Below are positions 7,640 to 16,194 of a stretch of 64,000 bases of DNA, piece by piece. Location of the stretch: assembly GCA_025356575.1 (NCBI GenBank), contig JANXSP010000099.1, positions 1 through 64,000 on the forward strand. The letters run 5' to 3'. The translations under genes were made by a program, and so were the position numbers. The notes below the pieces were generated by a model. It had not been told where the DNA came from and made no database searches. It was given only the letters and a program-made list of their open reading frames with translations. Source of the DNA: Novosphingobium sp. GTDB taxonomy: Bacteria > Pseudomonadota > Alphaproteobacteria > Sphingomonadales > Sphingomonadaceae. Numbering within the stretch: position 1 is the stretch's first letter; the number at the start of each line of letters is the position of its first letter.

Positions 7640-10206
7640 CAGAAGTTGTAGCGCGCCTTGACCAGCCAGCTCATCGGCGGGTTGAGGTAGGTGTAATTGC
7701 CCAGCGAGGACTGCACGAAAGTCGTGTTGAAGCAGTTGGTGCACTCGACCGACAGCTTGATCGCATTGCCCGGCGCGGACAGGGCGATGCCGCCGTTGAC
7801 GAGCCAGTGCGCCGCGCTGCGCGATCCGAAGATCGTGGTGCCGGAATTGAGGTTGTTGGGGAAGGTCCCGTTGGTGCCCGTTATCGCGCCGCTGAAGATC
7901 GTGATGTTGGATGTCCCGACCTCCATCTGCGAGCTGTAGCTGGCGGCGACCGATGGCGTGATCGCCCACCCGCCCGACATCTCCGCGCGGTAGCTGCCGC
8001 CCAGCGAGAAGGTCCAGTCGGGGGTGCGGACCGGTTCCGCAATCGTGCCCTGAGCGGTGACGATGCCCGAGGCGCAGCTCGAGATCGGCGGGTTGGTCGC
8101 GGGCAAATTGGCTCCGCCCGGAACCTTGCCCGCTGCCAGCGCCAGCTTGCAGTTGGCGAGCTGGGTGGCGACTGACTGGATGCCGTATTGATCGAACGCG
8201 GGCTGGCCGGTCTTGAGCACGTAATGATCGCGCGAATAGCCCAGATTGGCGAACAGGTTGAGCCCGTGGGCGGGCGCCAAGGTCAGTTCCGCCTCGACCC
8301 CGCGGTTGCGGTAATCGGCGAAGTTGCGGGTGATGAAGCTAAGCGATCCGCTGGCATTCACGAACGCCGACGGGGTCTGCAGGTCCTTTACATCGAGCTG
8401 GAAGACACTGACGTTGAGCCGGGCGATCCGGTCGAGCAGCGTCGCCTTGAACCCCGCTTCATAACTCCACACTTTTTCCGGACCGAACGGCAGGATCCGC
8501 ACAGGCGAGGTTTCTCGAGCGTTCCAGCCGCCCGACTTGAACCCGCGCGTTGCTGAAACGAACAGCAGCAGGTTGTCGCTCGGCTTGGCATTGATTGCGA
8601 AGCGCGGGGTCCAGATTTTGGTCTCGAGCTTGGTCGGGATCGCCTGCGCGGTCAGCACCGTGGTGCCGTTGGCGGGGACGATCAGGTTGGCGGTGTCGAG
8701 GCAGCTGACGGGAAGCGGCGCCACTGCGCAAATCGCGCGGTTGTCGTGAAAATCGAGCCGCTTGATCTCGTCGGTATAGCGGATGCCCGCGGTGAACTTG
8801 AGGATCCCGACATTGACGTCGGCCTGGAAATACCCCGCCACGGCGTTGGTCGAATTGCGCAGGATGCGGTCTCCCAGGACCGCCGCGCCCGTGGCCGTAG
8901 TCGTGCCGAGGATGTCGGCGAAATCGTCGGACACGTTCTCATGGATATAGAACACCCCGCCGACGTAATCGATCAGCCCGCTGCCGGCGCTGCCCGACAG
9001 CTTCACTTCCTGACTGAACTGGTTCGATTGCTGATCGGCCAAAAAGGTGAAGCCGCCCTTGGGCAACTGCAGCGGGGTCGGATACGCGTTGGCGATCGAC
9101 GGGGCATTCGAACTGCGCCCGTCGAAGAAGTCCAGCCCGTACTGCTGGACCTGGTTCACGAACCCGGTGATCAGGCTGAGCGTCCCCAGGCTACCCACGC
9201 CGATGTCGAACTTGGAGGTGATGAGGTCGCTGTCGTTCCTGACCCCCAGGCCATAGTTCGCCTTTCGTCCGTGGATGTTGAGACCGGCAAAAGTGCCCGG
9301 CACCTTGCTCAGCCCAGTGCTGGAATAGCGGCCGTTGCACTGCGCCAGGTTCAGCGGGTTGCACACGAAGTTGAGGATATTCTCGCCGTCGGCAACGATG
9401 TGCGCGTAGCTGCCCTGCCATTTCACCGACGGCGAAAGATCCCCGCGCAGACCCAGCCGCACGCCCCAGCCATCGTCGTCGTTGAGCCGCTGGCCGGTGG
9501 TGACGTTCTTCACGTAGCCATCGTCGTTCTGGTAATAGCCCGAAACCTTGGCCGAAAACCCAGGCGCGAGCGGCACGTCGATCGAGCCGCGGGCAAGCAC
9601 TTTGTTCCACCGTCCATAACCGACCTCGGCATAACCGCCGAGCACGTCCTTGGGCTGCGCCATGATCACGCTGATCGCGCCGCCGGTGGTGTTCCGCCCG
9701 AACAGGGTGCCCTGCGGCCCGCGCAGGACTTCCACCCGCTCGACATCGAACAGCGACAGGTTGTTGGCGTTCTGGCGCGACAGGTAGACTTCGTCGACAT
9801 ACGTGCCGACGGGCGGATCGTACGTCGGGATCGTCTCGGTCGAACCCAGACCGCGCAGATAATAGGCGTTGGCGCTGCCGAGCCCGGTATTGTTCATCGC
9901 GGTGAGATTGGGGACGAACTGTGCGATCTGCAGCGCGTTCGAAATGCCGCGTTCCTCGAGCTGCTGCTGGCCGAGCGCGGTGATCGAGATCGGCACGTTC
10001 TGGACATTCTCGCTGCGGCGCTGCGCGGTGACGATGATGTCGCTGACGCCGTCCTGCTGCTCGGGAGCGGCAGCGGTCGTGGTCGGAGCGGTTGTGCTCG
10101 AGGTAGCTGCGGTCGGGGTAGTTGTCGCAGCAGTCTGGGCGAAAGCAGGAGAAGCGATCAGCGCGAGAAGCGACCCGGCGCCGAGCAGAACGGAACGTGC
10201 CATCAT
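7639..10206 (-). CDS. TonB-dependent outer-membrane receptor 1
   Basis: This 855-residue receptor has a Sec signal peptide (cleavage after about residue 23, ASPAFA), a Ser/Thr/Ala-rich linker, and a TonB box DIIVTAQ at 56-62. A plug domain carries RGPQGTLFGRNTTGGAI, and a 22-strand-type barrel ends in the terminal Phe of KARYNF. Such receptors import scarce or large substrates using TonB energy; in sphingomonads they often serve carbon uptake rather than iron. AGGA lies upstream of tandem ATGs (10206, 10203). An operator copy lies in its promoter (10292-10303). It heads the operon running to 2320. Confidence 0.95.
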   Translation of the reverse strand: MMARSVLLGAGSLLALIASPAFAQTAATTTPTAATSSTTAPTTTAAAPEQQDGVSDIIVTAQRRSENVQNVPISITALGQQQLEERGISNALQIAQFVPNLTAMNNTGLGSANAYYLRGLGSTETIPTYDPPVGTYVDEVYLSRQNANNLSLFDVERVEVLRGPQGTLFGRNTTGGAISVIMAQPKDVLGGYAEVGYGRWNKVLARGSIDVPLAPGFSAKVSGYYQNDDGYVKNVTTGQRLNDDDGWGVRLGLRGDLSPSVKWQGSYAHIVADGENILNFVCNPLNLAQCNGRYSSTGLSKVPGTFAGLNIHGRKANYGLGVRNDSDLITSKFDIGVGSLGTLSLITGFVNQVQQYGLDFFDGRSSNAPSIANAYPTPLQLPKGGFTFLADQQSNQFSQEVKLSGSAGSGLIDYVGGVFYIHENVSDDFADILGTTTATGAAVLGDRILRNSTNAVAGYFQADVNVGILKFTAGIRYTDEIKRLDFHDNRAICAVAPLPVSCLDTANLIVPANGTTVLTAQAIPTKLETKIWTPRFAINAKPSDNLLLFVSATRGFKSGGWNARETSPVRILPFGPEKVWSYEAGFKATLLDRIARLNVSVFQLDVKDLQTPSAFVNASGSLSFITRNFADYRNRGVEAELTLAPAHGLNLFANLGYSRDHYVLKTGQPAFDQYGIQSVATQLANCKLALAAGKVPGGANLPATNPPISSCASGIVTAQGTIAEPVRTPDWTFSLGGSYRAEMSGGWAITPSVAASYSSQMEVGTSNITIFSGAITGTNGTFPNNLNSGTTIFGSRSAAHWLVNGGIALSAPGNAIKLSVECTNCFNTTFVQSSLGNYTYLNPPMSWLVKARYNF

Positions 10207-10291
10207 TAAATCCTTTCGAAAGAAAGCCTCATTGCCGGCGCCGGGTGATCCCGGTCGCGCAGCTCGAAATCCTGCAGCAAGAAAACCAAAG

Positions 10292-10318
10292 TTGTCCGGA
10301 CATTTGGGCTTTTGTCAA
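10292..10318 (-). promoter_or_regulatory. Operator TTGTCCGGACAT with TTGACA -35 box
   Basis: The palindrome (10292-10303) lies 9 bp downstream of a perfect minus-strand TTGACA (10313-10318), where it would cover the spacer and -10 region of the TonB-receptor-1 promoter. Bound protein should block transcription. Its centre is 42 bp, about four helical turns, from the copy at 10334-10345. Promoter boxes are read by eye. Confidence 0.75.
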
Positions 10319-10333
10319 TCGCGAAAGTATGAT

Positions 10334-10345
10334 TTGTCCGGACAA
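10334..10345 (+). promoter_or_regulatory. Operator TTGTCCGGACAA upstream of membrane-protein gene
   Basis: This perfect 12-bp palindrome follows directly after a -10-like TATGAT (10328-10333) on the plus strand and ends 19 bp before the ATG of the next gene, so it probably overlaps the transcription start. With the copy at 10292-10303 it places an operator on each side of this divergent promoter region. Confidence 0.78.
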
Positions 10346-10364
10346 CGTGATTTTGGAGAACCCG

Positions 10365-11042
10365 ATGACCCTTTCCGCGCTTGCCTATCCGACGCTGGTC
10401 TACATCCATCTCCTGCTGTTCGTGCTGTGGCTGGGCGCAGACGTCGGGGTGTTTCTGCTTGGCCAGCACTTCCGCAAGCGCGACCGCTACACGCTCGAAC
10501 AGCGCATTGCGCTGCTCAAGCTCCTGGTCCTTGTCGATATGACCCCGCGCAGCGCGTGGGCATTGATGGTGCCGCTGTCGCTGACGATCTCGGCGCTGGG
10601 CGGATGGTGGCACGTGCCCACCGCACTGGTCGTCGCGGGATGGCTCATCGGCGGGTTCTGGCTGTGGCTGGTATGGGATTCGCATCACCACGATCAGACG
10701 CCCCGGGCCGCGCGCAACCGCGGGGTAGAGAGCTGGATCCGTTATATCCTCGCCGCTTTCTACCTTTGGCTGGGGGCTCAATCGGTAATGACGGGCTTCC
10801 CGATCGCGCCCGCCTGGCTGGCATGGAAGGCGCTGCTGTTCGGGTTCATCTTCGTGGCTGCGATCATGATCGACGTCAGCTTCAAGCCGGTCGGCGGGCA
10901 GCTCGCTGCGGTTCTGCGCGACGGTTCGCGCGACGATACCGAAGTGCCGCTGCGTGCGACGATGGATCGCACCCGCCGCTGGGTCTGGCTGGTATACGCA
11001 CTGCTGGTGGCGACGTCATACCTCGGAACGGTCAAGCCGTGA
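10365..11042 (+). CDS. Six-pass inner-membrane protein of unknown function
   Basis: This 225-residue protein has about six predicted transmembrane helices. The first (around 8-30) contains a His (YIHLLLFVLWLGAD), and there is a DSHHHD motif in the loop after the third. I do not recognise the family. The His-containing membrane helix recalls haem- or copper-associated proteins such as CopD or HemJ, but the resemblance is weak. GGAGA lies 5 bp upstream of the ATG. The operator just upstream and the adjacent TonB receptors suggest a role in the same catabolic regulon, perhaps transport or electron transfer. Confidence 0.75.
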   Translation: MTLSALAYPTLVYIHLLLFVLWLGADVGVFLLGQHFRKRDRYTLEQRIALLKLLVLVDMTPRSAWALMVPLSLTISALGGWWHVPTALVVAGWLIGGFWLWLVWDSHHHDQTPRAARNRGVESWIRYILAAFYLWLGAQSVMTGFPIAPAWLAWKALLFGFIFVAAIMIDVSFKPVGGQLAAVLRDGSRDDTEVPLRATMDRTRRWVWLVYALLVATSYLGTVKP

Positions 11043-11087
11043 CCTTGCGGCAACAGTCCTGCGGGTAACGATGGGGCAGGCGAAAGT

Positions 11088-11115
11088 TTGTCTGGACAAA
11101 TCTTTGTCCGGACAA
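11088..11115 (+). promoter_or_regulatory. Tandem operators upstream of TonB receptor 2
   Basis: Two copies lie side by side: TTGTCTGGACAA (11088-11099, one mismatch) and TTGTCCGGACAA (11104-11115). Their centres are 16 bp apart, so two dimers would bind on different faces of the helix. They end 50 bp before the receptor ATG. Confidence 0.78.
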
Positions 11116-11165
11116 CAATTCGGCCCGAGGACAACTGCGCACTGGGGCGCATGGGGGAACAGAAT

Positions 11166-13712
11166 ATGATGCGGACCTTGCGCGCACTGCTGTTGACGGC
11201 GACGATTTTGACCCCGGGCGCGGCATTCGCCCAAACGGCTTCCGCGCCGGCTGCGGCGCCCGCGGCGGTGACCGACACTGGCGGAATCGAAGACATCGTC
11301 GTCACAGCCCGCAAGGTTACGGAAAAACTGTCCGACGCACCGGTTTCGGTTTCGGCAGTGTCGGCGGCCACGATTGCCGCTCAGGGGCTGAACTCGATCG
11401 ACGATTTCGCCCGGCAAGCGACCGGTATCAGCTTCAGCCAGGCGTTCGGGCGTTCGTCCGATCGTCCGGTCATCCGCGGCCAGTCGAACGTGCTCGCGAA
11501 CGTCCAGTTCGGGGTCGAGACCGGCGCGGCCTATTTCGTCGACGGGATTTATTACCAGGGCGATATCCAGGGTTTCGATCCGCTGTCGATCGAACGGGTG
11601 GAAATCATCAAGGGTCCGCAATCGGCGCTGTATGGCCGCAATACCTATGCCGGCGCGATCAACTACATCACCAAGAAATCGACCGACACGTTCTCCGCAT
11701 CGGGCCGGGCGACGGTTGCCGAGCATAACGAATACCAGCTCGCCGGATCGGTTTCGGGTCCGATCATCCCCGGCGTGCTCGGCTTCCGTCTGGGCGGTCG
11801 CCACTTCGAATACGGCGGTCAGTACATCAACCAGCTGACCGGCAAGAAAGTCGGCAAGGAAAAAACCGACAGCATCAATCTTACGCTCGACTGGGATGGC
11901 GGCGACCTGCAGGTCAAGCAGCGCTTTTCGTACCAGCGCGACGACGACGGCCCGTTGGCAATTTTCCTCCAGGGCGCCGCGGCGGACAACTGCAAGCCGG
12001 GCTACCGCTCGGCGCGGTACCGCGCGGTATCGCCGTTCCTGCCAAACGTCCCGGCAACGCTGGGAACCTCGACCAATACCAATCAGTATTTCTGCGGTGT
12101 GGTCCAGCCGCAGCCCAACAATGTGCGGCTCAACACCGATCCGGTGCAGACCCCGTTCGGCCTGCTCGACGGGACGGCGTTCGACGGGATCTACAACCGG
12201 CAGTATTATCTGAGCCAGGTTGCCGACTGGAACATCGCGGGCTCGGGCTTCGTGCTCAGCAGCCTGACCGGCTACCGCGACAACGTGAACAAGTTCGGCA
12301 CCGACAGCGATCACTCCGAATCGTTCTTCTTCTTCGGCCCCGCGGTCGGCGAGCCGGCGTTCGCCAACACCACGCGCAAGGATAGCTGGGATTTCAGCCA
12401 GGAGCTGCGTCTGGCAACGCCGCAGGATCGTCCGATCCGGGCGCTGGTCGGAGTCTATTACTTCAAGCAGGTGCAAAGCGGCACCGACCTGACCTTCGCC
12501 AATCCTGACAAGGGCGATCCGTTCGGCAAGCTTGGCTCGTCGTTCAACTGGCTCGAGGATCGGGCGATCTTCGGTTCGGTGACCGTCGAGCCGGTCCACG
12601 GCCTCTCGATCAGCGGCGAAGTTCGCTATGCCGAAGAACGCAAGAAGCAGATCGACTTTTCGTCCGCGCCGCTGTTCTGCGCCGGCTATGCCGGGCAGGA
12701 TACCGCGTTCAACACCTTTGGCGCGAACAACTGCCTGCCCGAACTCAAGGAAACCGGCACCGATCCGCGCGTGACGATCGACTACCAGTTTCCCGGCGGC
12801 CTGCTGCTTTACGGGATTTTCGCCAAGGGCCGCAAACCGGGCGGGTTCAACGGCGCGGCGGGCGCGGTCGCCACCACCCAGACCGGTCAGCCGTTCATCA
12901 ACTATTTGCCCGAAAAGGCCGAATCGTTCGAGATCGGAACGAAATTCGATGCGCTCGACCGCCACTTGCGCGTCGCGTTCTCGGCGTATCACAACAAGTT
13001 GAGTGCGATTCAGCTGACCACCGCGATCCCCAACCCCAACGGGAACGGTGCCATCACGTCGATCGTGACCAACCAGGGCAACGGGATCACCCAGGGCTTC
13101 GAGCTCCAGTTCACCGCCGCGCCCACGCGTGCATTCACGCTCAACATGGGGGTGAGCTATGTCGACGCGCACTTCACGTCGGGCTGCGACGCCGACCAGT
13201 TCATCCTCAATTCGGGCGGTCTGCGGCCCAACTTCGATACCCGCAACCCGCCCGCCGCTGCGCTGCCGCTGTGCACGATCGCGGGCAACAAGCTGCCGCT
13301 GGGCAGTCCGTGGATCGTCAACGGCTCGCTCAATTACGAACTTCCGCTGGCCGGGGATAACAGCTCGATTGTCTTCAACACCAACTTCAGCTACGAAGAC
13401 AGCAAGTTCGTCCAGGTCCACAACCTGGCCGAAACCGGCGATACGTTCCTGCTCAACGCCCGCCTCGGGTTCAAGACGCGCGGGTTCACGATCTCCGCGT
13501 TCGGCCGTAATCTGACCAACGAGAACTCGGTCCCGCTGGCCACCCGCTGGTTCGACTATCGCTACGGCGCGGGCACGACCGGCCTGCCCGCGGCCTCGAC
13601 CGTCACCTTCAACGGCTCCCGCGCACAGATCGAGACGGGCGCACCGCGGGCGTTCTTCGCGACGCTGCGCAAGGGCCGGACATTCGGCGCCGAGGCTTCG
13701 TTCAACTTCTAA
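11166..13712 (+). CDS. TonB-dependent outer-membrane receptor 2
   Basis: This 848-residue receptor has a signal peptide cleaved after about residue 22 (GAAFA), a TonB box DIVVTAR at 43-49, plug motifs (KGPQSALYGRNTYAGAINYIT), a long barrel and a terminal Phe. GGGGGA lies 7 nt before the ATG at 11166, which is preferred over the earlier ATG at 11151. It is preceded by two operator copies and followed by a strong terminator, so it is monocistronic. Being controlled with receptor 1, it may import a related ligand or a different form of the same one. The ligand is unknown. Confidence 0.95.
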   Translation: MMRTLRALLLTATILTPGAAFAQTASAPAAAPAAVTDTGGIEDIVVTARKVTEKLSDAPVSVSAVSAATIAAQGLNSIDDFARQATGISFSQAFGRSSDRPVIRGQSNVLANVQFGVETGAAYFVDGIYYQGDIQGFDPLSIERVEIIKGPQSALYGRNTYAGAINYITKKSTDTFSASGRATVAEHNEYQLAGSVSGPIIPGVLGFRLGGRHFEYGGQYINQLTGKKVGKEKTDSINLTLDWDGGDLQVKQRFSYQRDDDGPLAIFLQGAAADNCKPGYRSARYRAVSPFLPNVPATLGTSTNTNQYFCGVVQPQPNNVRLNTDPVQTPFGLLDGTAFDGIYNRQYYLSQVADWNIAGSGFVLSSLTGYRDNVNKFGTDSDHSESFFFFGPAVGEPAFANTTRKDSWDFSQELRLATPQDRPIRALVGVYYFKQVQSGTDLTFANPDKGDPFGKLGSSFNWLEDRAIFGSVTVEPVHGLSISGEVRYAEERKKQIDFSSAPLFCAGYAGQDTAFNTFGANNCLPELKETGTDPRVTIDYQFPGGLLLYGIFAKGRKPGGFNGAAGAVATTQTGQPFINYLPEKAESFEIGTKFDALDRHLRVAFSAYHNKLSAIQLTTAIPNPNGNGAITSIVTNQGNGITQGFELQFTAAPTRAFTLNMGVSYVDAHFTSGCDADQFILNSGGLRPNFDTRNPPAAALPLCTIAGNKLPLGSPWIVNGSLNYELPLAGDNSSIVFNTNFSYEDSKFVQVHNLAETGDTFLLNARLGFKTRGFTISAFGRNLTNENSVPLATRWFDYRYGAGTTGLPAASTVTFNGSRAQIETGAPRAFFATLRKGRTFGAEASFNF

Positions 13713-13736
13713 GACCACCGCGATCGTCACGAAAAA

Positions 13737-13767
13737 GGCCCCGGACTTGCGCCCGGGGCCTTTTTTT
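13737..13767. terminator. Intrinsic terminator
   Basis: GGCCCCGG (13737-13744) and CCGGGGCC (13753-13760) form a perfect 8-bp GC stem with an 8-nt loop. It is followed by seven T (13761-13767) and preceded by five A, so it can work on both strands: for TonB receptor 2 on the plus strand and for the DUF1838 gene on the minus strand. Confidence 0.93.
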
Positions 13768-13804
13768 GTCCGGCGCGCTGGTCAGTGCGCTGGCGGCGCG
13801 GTGG

Positions 13805-14716
13805 TCAGTGCGCGGGCGGCGCAGCCGGGGGTCGCTGCTGATCGGCCCATTTCTTGAACACCGTCCACGAGGTTTCGTTGGGGCGGGTATCGTCGACCGG
13901 CGGCGGCGCGGTCCACGCCGGGTAGTTCGCCGCGATCTCGGTCTTGAGGACCGGCGACAGCTCTTCGAAACTGCGCAACTTGTTGCCCATGGCGTTGATC
14001 ACCAACTGACCTTGACGTCCGCGCATCTTCATCCACGGGAGGAACTCCGAAACGCGCACCCAACTGACGATCGGATACGCGGTCTTGTTGCGGGTATCGA
14101 GCATCTCGTTGGCATTGAACGCGAAATCGAAGATCTCCATCGCGTGGTATTTGCCGCCGATATAGTCTTGATACGTCCCGGCGAGCGGGTTGGTGTAAAA
14201 CAGCGGCGCTTCGAATGGCATGAAAAAATACTGCCCTTCACGGCGCAGCGAAGGGATCGAATACGGCGTGCCCGACGCGCTCATCGCAAAACTGGGCGAC
14301 TGGTTGACCGGATCGTTGGCGACCTGAAGAACGTGAACCATCTCTCCGGTCCAGGGGTTTTTCCATTCGCGCACGACTTCGCCGGTGAGCGGATCGAGGT
14401 AGAGCAGGATTTCCCGGCTGACGAGCCGCCAGCCCTTGCCGCGCACGGGATCGTCGACCGTGGCGCATTGGCGGATGTTCATCCCCTCGACACGGAACAA
14501 CTGCCGATCGGGCTCGCCATCGACGCGGGAATAAAGCTTGCCAGACCAGTGATAGACCGCCGGCTGACCATCGGCTTCGCCACACTGGACGCGTTTCGAA
14601 ATTTCGAGCGCATCGGCTGGCTTGGCCGGATCGAGCATCCGCGGCGCCGCGGCATTGGCGGTACTCGAAGCGACGGCAAGTGCGGCCCCGGCAAGCATCC
14701 AGCGAAGACTTTTCAT
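13805..14716 (-). CDS. Exported DUF1838 family protein
   Basis: This 303-residue protein has a Sec signal peptide (hydrophobic core up to about residue 21, SSTANA). The mature part matches DUF1838: an early DP-x-KPADALEI segment, WKNPWTGE, FF-x-PFEAPLFYTNP and a W-x-KM-x-GR stretch. The family function is unknown. AAGGAG lies 9 nt upstream of the ATG at 14716, which fixes the start inside a longer open frame. Its promoter contains an operator copy (14770-14785), so it belongs to the regulon and presumably acts on the substrate in the periplasm. Confidence 0.85.
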   Translation of the reverse strand: MKSLRWMLAGAALAVASSTANAAAPRMLDPAKPADALEISKRVQCGEADGQPAVYHWSGKLYSRVDGEPDRQLFRVEGMNIRQCATVDDPVRGKGWRLVSREILLYLDPLTGEVVREWKNPWTGEMVHVLQVANDPVNQSPSFAMSASGTPYSIPSLRREGQYFFMPFEAPLFYTNPLAGTYQDYIGGKYHAMEIFDFAFNANEMLDTRNKTAYPIVSWVRVSEFLPWMKMRGRQGQLVINAMGNKLRSFEELSPVLKTEIAANYPAWTAPPPVDDTRPNETSWTVFKKWADQQRPPAAPPAH

Positions 14717-14769
14717 GAAGACAATCTCCTTCCCCCGCGCCCCCAGTGGCGCTTTCAGCTTGACTTTAG

Positions 14770-14785
14770 ATTTGTCCGGACAAAT
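14770..14785. promoter_or_regulatory. Central operator ATTTGTCCGGACAAAT in a divergent promoter
   Basis: This perfect 16-bp palindrome sits between divergent genes. On the minus strand it fills the 17-bp spacer between TTCACA (-35) and TAAAGT (-10). On the plus strand TTGACT (14760-14765) lies 17 bp from AATTGT. One bound dimer could therefore shut both the DUF1838 gene and the citE-like operon. Confidence 0.82.
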
Positions 14786-14856
14786 TGTGAAGCGCAATTG
14801 TCGCGGATGCTGTGCGGCACGGTGCGCATGCGCGCAGAGGGGATCACGTAGGCTTC

Positions 14857-15681
14857 ATGCTCGCTGCCAACAGCCTGTTATTCGTGCCCGGATCGCGTGC
14901 CGACCGCTTCGCCAAGGCGCGCGCGGCGGGCGCCGGCCTGACCATCATCGACCTCGAAGATGCTGTCGCCCCGGGGGACAAGGAAAGCGCCCGCAGCGCG
15001 GCGCTGGCGCAATTTGCGGATAACGCTTCGGGCTGGGCGCTGCGGATCAACGCGTTGACGACCGCGGCGGGGATCACCGATCTCGCCGCGCTGATCGCCG
15101 CCGAGACGATGCCCGCCGCTTTGCTTGTGCCGATGGTCGAGGCGGCAACCGAAGTCGAGGTGGTGGCCAAGGCCCTGGGCGCGCGCTGTCCCGCACTGAT
15201 CCCCCTGATCGAAACACCGCGGGGGTTGCGCCATGCAGTAGCCATCGCCGCGGTTCCCGGCGTCACCGCGGTGATGTTCGGCGGGGGCGATTTCGCCGGC
15301 GAACTCGGGGTTGCGTTGGCGTGGGAACCGCTGCTTGGCGCGCGCCAGGCAGTGGTGCTGGCGGCGGCCGAGGCGCGGGTTGCCGCAATCGACGTGCCGT
15401 TTCTCGGGCTCGACGATCCTGCCGGGCTCGAGCACGAATGCCGCGCCGCCAAAGCGCTCGGGTTCCACGCCAAAGCGGCGATCCACCCCGCGCAGCTCGC
15501 TGCAATCGAAGCCGCCTTTGCGCCTTCGGCTGCGGAAATCGCCGAAGCCGAGGAAGCCATTGCTGCCTATGCCGCGGGCGGCGAGCGTGCCATCCGGTTC
15601 AAGGGCAGGATGCTCGAGGCACCCGTGGTCAAACGCTATCGCGCCGTGCTCAGCCGACAAGGAACCAACGACGATGCGTGA
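14857..15681 (+). CDS. CitE-like CoA-thioester lyase (HpcH/HpaI superfamily)
   Basis: This 274-residue protein matches the CitE / citramalyl-CoA lyase / malyl-CoA lyase group: LLFVPGSRADRF (7-18), IDLEDAV (31-37), the Mg ligand Glu119 in LIETPRG and Asp145 in GGGDFAGELG. Such enzymes cleave 3-hydroxy-acyl-CoA by retro-Claisen chemistry, for example citramalyl-CoA to pyruvate and acetyl-CoA. It is first in an operon with MaoC, acyl-CoA dehydrogenase and CoA-transferases, as in itaconate loci, which supports a citramalyl-CoA-lyase-like role. The Shine-Dalgarno is weak. The 3' end overlaps the next gene by 8 bp. Confidence 0.88.
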   Translation: MLAANSLLFVPGSRADRFAKARAAGAGLTIIDLEDAVAPGDKESARSAALAQFADNASGWALRINALTTAAGITDLAALIAAETMPAALLVPMVEAATEVEVVAKALGARCPALIPLIETPRGLRHAVAIAAVPGVTAVMFGGGDFAGELGVALAWEPLLGARQAVVLAAAEARVAAIDVPFLGLDDPAGLEHECRAAKALGFHAKAAIHPAQLAAIEAAFAPSAAEIAEAEEAIAAYAAGGERAIRFKGRMLEAPVVKRYRAVLSRQGTNDDA

Positions 15682-16183
15682 TGCTGTGAAGGAAGTCGCC
15701 CCGGGGCGCTTCCGCGAGGTCCAGGGCCGGTATTTCGAGGATTTCGTCGTCGGCCATATCTATGAGCACCGCCCGGGGCGGACGATCACCGATGCCGACA
15801 ACGTGTGGTTCACGCTGCTGACGATGAACACTCATCCCGCGCACTTCGACTACGAATTTGCCAAGAAGACCGAGTTCGGCAAGCCGCTCGTGGTCAGCCC
15901 GTTGACCATCGCCTTGATGACCGGGATGAGCGTGTCGGACACCAGCGGCAAGGCCGTCGCCAACCTTGGCTGGGACGAAGTCCGAATGACCCACCCGCTG
16001 TTCGTCGGCGACACGCTGACCTGCGAGAGCGAGGTTCTCGAAAAGCGCGAAAGCAAGAGCCGCCCCGACCAGGGGATCGTCACGTTCAAGACAACCGGGC
16101 ACAATCAGGACGGCAAGGTGGTCAGCCATTACAAGCGCACCGTGCTCGTCTGGCGGCGTGGCTGCGGCCCCAACGACGACTGA
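15674..16183 (+). CDS. MaoC family enoyl-CoA hydratase
   Basis: This 169-residue hot-dog-fold hydratase has the MaoC active-site region (TDADN around 39-43 and HPAH at 54-57) and FVGDTL further on. The single-domain MaoC proteins encoded next to CitE-like lyases hydrate branched unsaturated diacyl-CoAs such as itaconyl-CoA or mesaconyl-CoA, so that function is the best inference here. The start overlaps the lyase gene by 8 bp. AAGGA lies 10 nt upstream of the ATG. Confidence 0.88.
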   Translation: MRDAVKEVAPGRFREVQGRYFEDFVVGHIYEHRPGRTITDADNVWFTLLTMNTHPAHFDYEFAKKTEFGKPLVVSPLTIALMTGMSVSDTSGKAVANLGWDEVRMTHPLFVGDTLTCESEVLEKRESKSRPDQGIVTFKTTGHNQDGKVVSHYKRTVLVWRRGCGPNDD

Positions 16184-16194
16184 GGATGAAGGAC

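Noticed and set aside
8746-10209. A 487-codon plus-strand open frame opposite TonB receptor 1
   Set aside because: It mirrors a conserved receptor on the other strand and has no domain pattern or ribosome-binding site.
11016-13730. A 904-codon open frame antisense to TonB receptor 2
   Set aside because: It has no recognisable domain, is Arg/Ala/Gly-rich low-complexity as expected in high-GC shadows, and covers the receptor and its operators on the opposite strand.
13764-13775. Half-operator in the T-run after the terminator (TTTGTCCGGC)
   Set aside because: Only one arm is present, in the tail of the terminator and not near a start.
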